Origin: JBBQFC01 sp038321615
GTDB lineage: Bacteria > Bacteroidota > Bacteroidia > Flavobacteriales_D > Cryomorphaceae
NCBI GenBank assembly: GCA_038321615.1
Contig: JBBQFC010000043.1
Location: 1 to 27,980, forward strand
DNA length: 27,980 nt
Reading direction: 5' to 3'
Both the position numbers and the translations under genes were made by a program. Numbering within the stretch: the first letter of the stretch is position 1; every line of letters starts with the position of its first letter. The notes beneath the pieces are model-generated. The model searched no databases, was not told the DNA's origin, and saw only the letters and a list, made by a program, of their open reading frames with translations. Positions 22,397-27,980 of the stretch are shown here, one piece after another.

Positions 22397-25300
22397 TTAG
22401 AGTTGTACTTTTTCTTGGTGCAAGCGTTTTACGGCCTGTTCTACTGATTCCTGACTGGGTCGAACACCCGTCCAAAATTGAATGGCGAATACTTTGAGCT
22501 TGTTCATGAGTGTAAGCGTAATTGGCAATACCACAACGAGCATAAACGAGCCGATCAACAACCCGTATGCAATACTTATAGCCATCGGAATTAAGAATTG
22601 AGCCTGAAAGCTTTTTTCCAAAATAAGCGGTGCCAATCCAGCAGAAGTAGTAAGGGTAGTGAGCACAATCGGCCGAAAGCGCGACATCGACGTATCGGCG
22701 AGTGCTTCATTAAAACTCATTCCGTTTTTTAGGCAATCGTTGAAGGCGTTGATGTACACCAAGCCGTCATTGAGTAGCACTCCTATTAAGGCAATAATTC
22801 CCAAAAAGCTCAGCAAACTCAACGGCTGCCCGTGAATATAATGCCCCCAAACGGCGCCGATCAATCCGAAAGGCATGAGGATAAGTAAAGCAAATGCTTG
22901 GCTGTAAGATCGGAAGGTGATGATTAGCACTGCCAGAATAAGCACCAAAATAATTGGCCCAACAGAGCCAACCGACTTTTGAAGTTTAGCGGTATCGCGC
23001 TGCTGACCTTCGTAGCTCACATCAATCCCGGGATATTTAGCGAGAATGGGCGGTAGAATTTCGTCTTTTATTTCACTTATAAATTGGGGTGTATTCACCT
23101 GAAGGGATGCCACTTCGCCTTCGATGGTAATTTCGCGTTTTCCGTCGCGGTGATTAATCGCCAGTAGGCCATTTACCGGAGATAAATCTGCAATATCGCC
23201 CACGGCCACGGTTTCTCCACTCGCTGTTCGCACCCGCATCTGCCGCAGTTGATCTATATTCCGTCGATCGTCGATGTCGTAGCGCACCCAAACTTTAATT
23301 TCATCGTTTCCGCGCTGAAGTCGCTGGGCTTCATAACCGAAGAAACCACTTCGTACCTGGGTAATCAGGGAGCGCTCCGTGAAGCCCAAAGCCCGACCTG
23401 CATCATTGAGCGATACGTTTACTTCCGGTTGATCGGCTTTATCGTTTGTCACTAAATCTTTGGCTTTTCCAGTACTCTCCAAACCAGATTTTAATTCGCC
23501 GATCGCTGCACGAAGTCGTTCATAGTCCGATCCGGAGAGCGAAATGTTAATGGGTTTCCCAAAAGGCGTGGTAGTGGCAAAACTGAGCTTTTCGGCTTTG
23601 GGAATTGGACCAACCGCCCGACGAAGATCGTTGGAGATATCAAAGCTGCGAATGGGTCGATCTTTCGATTCGACGAGGTAAACTTTAGCTTCGCCCTGAT
23701 TGCTCAGTGGCCCCAGGGTCAATTCAATCGCTTCGAAAAGCTCTTTACCAATGTCCTCCCGATTTTTATATTCCTGATTCAATCCCTTGATCCGACTCAC
23801 AATGTAGTCCATGGTTTCGGTCGTTATTTCAGCGCTTGTCCCAGAAGCTAATTCGAAGCTGACGCTAATCTCATTTTGCTCAATATTTGGAAAGAATACC
23901 GCTTGAACCACCCCACCGCGCAGGGCGCCAACGGTGATGACGAATAAACCCACGACTACTAGAAATGTAAATGCTTTGTATTGTAACGTAAAGTCGCTGA
24001 CGGGCTTAAAGGCTTTATCTCTAAAGCGCAGAAAGCCGCGCTCTACCTTGTCTTTGAAATTATTGGTTGGCACGTTTCCTTCTTCCAAATCTTTAGTGTG
24101 CGCAAGGTGAGCCGGTAAAAACATTACCACTTCAATGAGGGAGAATAAGAGCGCGGCGATTACCACAATGGCTACATCGCCGAAGAAATCGCCCAACTGC
24201 CCATCGATGAATAGAAAGAATGCAAAAGCGAGACAAGTGGTTAGCACTGCCGAAACGATTGATGGAAGTACTTCGACCGTTCCATTTACCACGGCTTGCA
24301 GGCGGGTAGCGCCGCGCTCGTAATGCTGATAGACGTTTTCACCCACCACGATACCATCGTCGACTAAGATTCCAATCACGAGAATCATCCCGAAAAGGGA
24401 GAGTATATTAATGGTTACTCCCGTAAAGTAAATCACGATAAACATGCCCAGAAAGGAAACCGGAATACCCACGGCCACCCAAAAGGCCAATCGAATTCTG
24501 AGGAAAAGCGCCAGGAGAATAAATACGATGATCGCACCGATGATTCCATTTTCCTGCAAGAGCGCGATCCGATCCTTAAGGTTCACCGTTCCGTCCTTCA
24601 CCAGTACCATTTTAACCGCTCCAGCTTGGGCGTTAAAGGCGGTAACATAATCTTCGATGTTTTTGGCGGCTTTTAGAATGTTTTCTTCATTCAGCGTATT
24701 CACCGTGATGAGTATCGCCGGCTGATCATTGTAGAACCCTTTGTTGAGTGTTTCAGCCCAATCTTCGCGCAGCTCGGCCACATCGCGCAGCCGCACCTTA
24801 CTGCCGTTTGGCTGCGTTTTAACCACTACGTCTAGCAATCCATCTGCTTCATACACTTTATGGTCGGAGCGGATGATGGTCTCTTCTTCGCCGCGAATAA
24901 TACCTCCGGTGCTTTGAATGTTTTGACTGGAAATAACCTGAGCAATATCCTGAAACGTGAGATTGTATGCGCGTAGTTTATTCTCCTGCACGGCCACCTC
25001 TATTTCCTTTTCGGGATAACCGAATACCACCACTTTCGATATTTCCGGAAGCGTGCGTAGATCGTCTTCTACGCGATCAGCGGTTTGTTCCAGCGTAGCC
25101 AGCGAAACGTCTCCCACGAGCGCGAGTTTTGCGGTGAAATTCACAATGTCCTGAACGAATACTACGATCTGATCCATTCCTTCCGGGAAAGTAGAAATCT
25201 GATCGACGGCATTCTTAACATCCTGAAGCACCAAGTCGGCATTGGCGCCCGTTTTGAGTTCAACTTTAATCAGCGCTGCATTCTCCGAGCTGGTGGAAGT

Positions 25301-25543
25301 CACTCGGTCAATCCCCGTAACGCCTTTCAAATTGTCTTCTACTTTAAGGGTAATTCCCTCTTCGATTTCTTCCGGGGAAGCTCCGGGATATGTAGCCTGA
25401 ACGATAATGAATTTTTCATCCTGTGCCGGGAAAAAGGAAGTGTTCATGCGGCTCCCAAGCAGGAAACCCACCACCGTAACCAAGAGCAAGGCCAGAAAGA
25501 CCAGGAGTTGGTTTTCAATAAAAAAGGCTATTAATTTCTTCAT
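22397..25543 (-). CDS. Efflux RND transporter permease (AcrB/HAE1-like)
   Basis: A 1048-residue inner-membrane proton-driven pump of normal length. Twelve membrane helices are arranged as one N-terminal helix, a periplasmic loop (about 33-335), a five-helix group, a cytoplasmic link near 485-520, then the same again in the second half (periplasmic loop about 553-860). The helix 4 proton-relay pair Asp395/Asp396 is present in GILVDDGIVVGENVY. In helix 10, where AcrB has Lys940-Asn941, this protein has Asn925-Asp926 (GVLLNDGLVY). FFPAQDEKFIIVQATYPGASPEEIE is the usual N-terminal porter start. Its ATG overlaps the adaptor stop by four bases. Substrates cannot be predicted; drugs, bile-like detergents or lipids are all possible. 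Confidence 0.94.
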   Translation of the reverse strand: MKKLIAFFIENQLLVFLALLLVTVVGFLLGSRMNTSFFPAQDEKFIIVQATYPGASPEEIEEGITLKVEDNLKGVTGIDRVTSTSSENAALIKVELKTGANADLVLQDVKNAVDQISTFPEGMDQIVVFVQDIVNFTAKLALVGDVSLATLEQTADRVEDDLRTLPEISKVVVFGYPEKEIEVAVQENKLRAYNLTFQDIAQVISSQNIQSTGGIIRGEEETIIRSDHKVYEADGLLDVVVKTQPNGSKVRLRDVAELREDWAETLNKGFYNDQPAILITVNTLNEENILKAAKNIEDYVTAFNAQAGAVKMVLVKDGTVNLKDRIALLQENGIIGAIIVFILLALFLRIRLAFWVAVGIPVSFLGMFIVIYFTGVTINILSLFGMILVIGILVDDGIVVGENVYQHYERGATRLQAVVNGTVEVLPSIVSAVLTTCLAFAFFLFIDGQLGDFFGDVAIVVIAALLFSLIEVVMFLPAHLAHTKDLEEGNVPTNNFKDKVERGFLRFRDKAFKPVSDFTLQYKAFTFLVVVGLFVITVGALRGGVVQAVFFPNIEQNEISVSFELASGTSAEITTETMDYIVSRIKGLNQEYKNREDIGKELFEAIELTLGPLSNQGEAKVYLVESKDRPIRSFDISNDLRRAVGPIPKAEKLSFATTTPFGKPINISLSGSDYERLRAAIGELKSGLESTGKAKDLVTNDKADQPEVNVSLNDAGRALGFTERSLITQVRSGFFGYEAQRLQRGNDEIKVWVRYDIDDRRNIDQLRQMRVRTASGETVAVGDIADLSPVNGLLAINHRDGKREITIEGEVASLQVNTPQFISEIKDEILPPILAKYPGIDVSYEGQQRDTAKLQKSVGSVGPIILVLILAVLIITFRSYSQAFALLILMPFGLIGAVWGHYIHGQPLSLLSFLGIIALIGVLLNDGLVYINAFNDCLKNGMSFNEALADTSMSRFRPIVLTTLTTSAGLAPLILEKSFQAQFLIPMAISIAYGLLIGSFMLVVVLPITLTLMNKLKVFAIQFWTGVRPSQESVEQAVKRLHQEKVQL

Positions 25544-26658
25544 GATCCGATAGTTACGATGCTTACTTTCGAGCCGTTTAGCGACTCATTTTGACGGTCG
25601 ATGATGATGGTAGTGGGCGCATTGAAACCACTGATTATGGCGGTTTTATTGTCCTTTTGAAGCACTTCAATTTTTTGCAGCGTTGCTATCGAATCCGTCA
25701 CAACATACACTTGATTTTCGCCAACCAAGGCATCGCGCGGAATGGACATGGCATTTTTAAAGAAGTCGGCCGAAATCCTGCCTTCCAGATACACCCCGCT
25801 CCGGGCCCCTTCGCCACGAACGCGGGCAAAGATTTTTACCTGCTGGGTGTTGGGATCGACTTTATCATTAATCCGAACGATCTCAGCCGTATAAACATCC
25901 CCTGAATTCACATCGCGCAATTCGAATTTTGCTCCGGGCTTAGCATACCGCGACTCATTATAGCTAACGCCTGCTTCAAGCTCATAGCTACCGGTGCTGA
26001 TGAATTCGCCGAGTTGCTGCCCCGTTCGTACGAGGGTCGCTTCGTCGATCGCACTTTCCGTTATGCTCCCTGCAAAGGGAGCACGAATAATGTATTTACC
26101 TATTCGTGCTTCGTTCTGGCGAATATTGTAGAAATTGGTGTAAACCTGTCTTCCGCTCAAGAAGAGTTTGAGTTTTTGATCGGAAACCTGCGGTAAAGCA
26201 GGGAGGCTCTGCTCGATATCAAAATCGTAGAGGTATTTTTCCCAGGCCGGCGCTGCATTGGGAAAGTCGAGCTTTAAATCGGGGATTACAGATGCTAAAA
26301 TACTCTGAAAGCTGCTGCGGCTGGCTATAAGCGTGCTGGCTATTTCATCGCTATTGATGCGCAGCAATACTTCGCCTTGGTTAAATTTTACGCCTTCCTT
26401 AAAAGGTTTTGAACCCCACGTGGCCACGCCGCCCACTTCGGCAAAAAGCTCTATGGTTTTTTCGGGTATGAGCCTACCGGTAATGGGGATATATCGGTGC
26501 ACCGTGTCGGGGCTCAAGGTTTTGGCCTTTACAGCTAATGCGGGATTGACGCCAGCATTTTTCGGCGTATCGTCTTTTTTAAGAGTACCGGAAAGCACAA
26601 CGCATAGCGCTAAAAAGCCCATGCCGGCAGCGGTGATAATTAATTTTCGTTTGTTCAT
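25540..26658 (-). CDS. RND efflux periplasmic adaptor (HlyD/MFP family)
   Basis: A 372-residue membrane-fusion protein anchored by an N-terminal helix (about 6-25). The biotinyl-like half motifs frame a helical region: PITGRLIPEKTIELFAEVGGVA (about 58-79) and YIIRAPFAGSITE (about 188-200). The helical part between them is short and broken by several prolines, unlike the long hairpin of AcrA. A beta-barrel (about 220-300) and a membrane-proximal domain with ISADFFKNAMSIPRDAL (about 308-325) complete it. It links pump and TolC. It overlaps both neighbours by 4 bases (TetR upstream, pump downstream). Confidence 0.9.
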   Translation of the reverse strand: MNKRKLIITAAGMGFLALCVVLSGTLKKDDTPKNAGVNPALAVKAKTLSPDTVHRYIPITGRLIPEKTIELFAEVGGVATWGSKPFKEGVKFNQGEVLLRINSDEIASTLIASRSSFQSILASVIPDLKLDFPNAAPAWEKYLYDFDIEQSLPALPQVSDQKLKLFLSGRQVYTNFYNIRQNEARIGKYIIRAPFAGSITESAIDEATLVRTGQQLGEFISTGSYELEAGVSYNESRYAKPGAKFELRDVNSGDVYTAEIVRINDKVDPNTQQVKIFARVRGEGARSGVYLEGRISADFFKNAMSIPRDALVGENQVYVVTDSIATLQKIEVLQKDNKTAIISGFNAPTTIIIDRQNESLNGSKVSIVTIGS

Positions 26659-27260
26659 TGCGGTTCGATTGATTGCAGGAATAAGGTAAGAGCTCGCTCA
26701 AGGGCGATTTTGGGGTCGGTATGGTAGAAGAATCGCTCGCAGGCCGTTTCGGCGGGAAGCTCTGTAGCAAAGAAGGTGTAGCCTTTTACCAGAGCAACAA
26801 AATGTGTAAACAGCTCCTGCGACTTTTGGCGATCGCCAGTGATGGCCATTAAATTCGCGATGATACTCTCACGCGTTTGACACATACCCAGTGCCACCTT
26901 CGATTTGAACCAATGGGGCGAGTCCGTGCTGTACATAAGCGAGTGGAGCGCACGCGATTCATGGGCAAATTGGAAGCGAGCCAAGCCGAGTGCCAAGAGT
27001 TTTTGGGAAGGATTTTCCGAGGACTTTTCAGCAACATCGAGCATGGCATGAAGCTCGTTGAACCCTCTTTCGAGAAGGGTGATTGTGAGGTGATCTTTGT
27101 TTTCAAAGTGCTGGTAAAGCACTGGGGGAGCATAGTTAAGACGCTCGGCAATGGCCCGAACGGTTACCTTGCTCCAGCCCGATTCTTGCGCCAGTTGTAA
27201 GGCTTCGTCAATAATCATCTCCCTATTCGGAGCAAGTCTTTTTTTGACAGGAATTTTCAA
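26655..27260 (-). CDS. TetR/AcrR family regulator of the efflux operon
   Basis: A 201-residue repressor-type protein. The N-terminal helix-turn-helix is clear (MIIDEALQLAQESGW, VTVRAIAERLNYAPPVLYQHFENKDHL, about 15-60) and is followed by a helical ligand-binding domain of the TetR_C kind (ALHSLMYSTDSPHWF, LFTHFVALVKGYTFF). The start is taken as TTG 27260; an ATG at codon 15 would remove residues before helix 1, so it is less likely though not excluded. The first gene of the pump operon, overlapping the adaptor start by 4 bases. A perfect inverted repeat 22 bases upstream is its probable operator, implying autorepression and control of the whole operon. Confidence 0.9.
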   Translation of the reverse strand: MKIPVKKRLAPNREMIIDEALQLAQESGWSKVTVRAIAERLNYAPPVLYQHFENKDHLTITLLERGFNELHAMLDVAEKSSENPSQKLLALGLARFQFAHESRALHSLMYSTDSPHWFKSKVALGMCQTRESIIANLMAITGDRQKSQELFTHFVALVKGYTFFATELPAETACERFFYHTDPKIALERALTLFLQSIEPQ

Positions 27261-27267
27261 ACGGGTG

Positions 27268-27275
27268 CAAAGAAA
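27268..27275 (-). promoter_or_regulatory. Possible -7 box of the efflux operon
   Basis: On the minus strand this reads TTTCTTTG, one base from TAnnTTTG, 7 bases ahead of the TTG start, so the message might be leaderless. If the ATG at codon 15 is the true start, the leader is about 45 bases. Confidence 0.3.
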
Positions 27276-27282
27276 TAAAATT

Positions 27283-27297
27283 TCTAACTAAGTTAGA
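27283..27297. promoter_or_regulatory. Inverted repeat, probable TetR operator
   Basis: TCTAACT-A-AGTTAGA is a perfect 15-bp inverted repeat with seven-base arms and a one-base centre. It lies 22 bases before the TetR start, just upstream of the possible -7 box, and 92 bases before the divergent gene. Length and position fit a TetR-dimer operator. Confidence 0.6.
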
Positions 27298-27361
27298 TTA
27301 TCTCAATCTTAAATTTCCAAAACTTTCGCAGATCGATCTTTGGCATCAGCTAATAAGCCCG

Positions 27362-27369
27362 TATCTTCC
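27362..27369 (+). promoter_or_regulatory. Weak -7-like box for the 27390 gene
   Basis: TATCTTCC keeps the TA and the first two T of the TAnnTTTG box, 20 bases before the ATG. A second candidate, GATCTTTG, ends 50 bases before the ATG. Confidence 0.25.
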
Positions 27370-27389
27370 CAAAAGTTTACACGCATCTT

Positions 27390-27980
27390 ATGAAATTTAC
27401 CACGACTTTCTTGTTCTTTCTTCTATTAACCTTTGCTTTCCCCGCCGTTGCTCAAACCCTTTCGGATTCATTTGATCAGGAAGTGGCTTATCGCAAAACC
27501 GGGATGCTCATTCTCGGAAGTTGGGCCGTGGCCAATATTGGCGGTGGTTTGGCTTTTCGCTCTGCCGCCGACGGAAGCACCCGTTATTTTCATGAAATGA
27601 ATGCCATTTGGAACGGAGTGAACCTTGCTATAGCTGGCTTCGGTTATTACGGGGCGATGAAGCTTGCCAGTCCTTCATCCGGGCTCGCACTGCTCACAGA
27701 GCAAACTTCGATGGACAAAGTACTGCTATTCAACGCGGGTCTCGATCTCGCTTACATCGCCGGTGGATTTTACCTGATCGAGCGCTCCAAAAATGTGATG
27801 AAGAACATCGACCGGCTCGAAGGCTACGGCCAATCGATTATTATGCAAGGCAGTTTCCTATTTGCCTTCGACTTGGCCATGGTCTTGGTGCACAAACACG
27901 TCCGGATTCCGGAAAACTTGATTTTATCTCTTCAGCCGATTAATGACGGTTTGATGATGGGGGTTCGGTGGGGGATTTGA
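27390..27980 (+). CDS. Small exported multi-helix membrane protein (resembles DUF6992)
   Basis: A complete 196-residue protein whose TGA is the last codon of the window. A signal peptide (MKFTTTFLFFLLLTFAFPAVAQ, about 22) is followed by about four hydrophobic segments (about 38-55, 75-92, 108-126, 148-166). The stretch GMLILGSWAVANIGGG and the motif YFHEMNAIWNGVNLAIAGFGYY recall the DUF6992 family of Bacteroidota; I am moderately sure of that link and no function is known. It is transcribed away from the TetR/efflux operon and shares a 129-base intergenic region with it, so the same operator could influence it. Confidence 0.72.
   Translation: MKFTTTFLFFLLLTFAFPAVAQTLSDSFDQEVAYRKTGMLILGSWAVANIGGGLAFRSAADGSTRYFHEMNAIWNGVNLAIAGFGYYGAMKLASPSSGLALLTEQTSMDKVLLFNAGLDLAYIAGGFYLIERSKNVMKNIDRLEGYGQSIIMQGSFLFAFDLAMVLVHKHVRIPENLILSLQPINDGLMMGVRWGI

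Noticed and set aside
1..27980. CRISPR array, insertion sequence, integrase or toxin-antitoxin pair
   Set aside because: No regularly spaced repeats, transposase motifs, terminal inverted repeats or small paired toxin/antitoxin genes were seen on either strand.

Overview
The window comes from a member of the Bacteroidota that has a type IX secretion system, most likely of flavobacterial or related type. The evidence is a gliding-motility/type B C-terminal sorting domain with SprB-like repeats, a PorP/SprF-family protein next to it, several -7 promoter boxes of the TAnnTTTG type that this phylum uses, and weak or absent Shine-Dalgarno sequences. It is ordinary chromosomal DNA, densely coding on both strands. 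I see no tRNA, rRNA, CRISPR array, insertion sequence or prophage, and no gene-free stretch over 300 bases; the longest gap is 184 bases (3063-3246).

Layout. 1-2513: the C-terminal part of a large secreted adhesin, overlapping a PorP/SprF gene by 4 bases. 2616-7338: single genes on the plus strand: a DUF2147 protein, a short-form transaldolase with a terminator, an orphan CHASE3 histidine kinase, a YciO-type protein, a Crp/Fnr regulator broken by an in-frame TAG, and a DinB-like protein. 7354-11607 (minus): a probable four-gene operon of isoaspartate methyltransferase, an outer-membrane barrel, NAD(P)HX epimerase/dehydratase and a glutaminyl cyclotransferase lipoprotein. Three of the four are repair or protein-modification enzymes. 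11720-16012 (plus, divergent): a Gfo/Idh/MocA oxidoreductase, then a lipoprotein, a polyprenyl-phosphate sugar transferase and 3-hydroxybutyryl-CoA dehydrogenase, closely spaced. 16160-19191 (plus): a lipoprotein, then a PEGA/trypsin-like protease overlapping an outer-membrane barrel gene by 4 bases. 19211-20487: an AlkB dioxygenase (minus) and a barrel protein (plus). 20498-27260 (minus): a tightly packed six-gene efflux operon of TetR, adaptor, RND pump, TolC, a DUF3817 membrane protein and a 93-residue membrane protein. A perfect 15-bp inverted repeat, the likely TetR operator, lies upstream. 27390-27980 (plus): a small membrane protein transcribed divergently.

The strongest leads are the two extra membrane proteins at the end of the efflux operon together with its operator, the amber-interrupted Crp/Fnr gene beside dinB, the unusual PEGA-unknown-protease protein coupled to a barrel, and the damage-repair operon. 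I did not find a clearly new defence or mobile system here. Several start codons differ from the longest open frame and are justified in the entries (GTG at 1449, 4033, 8454 and 9988; TTG at 13697 and 27260).
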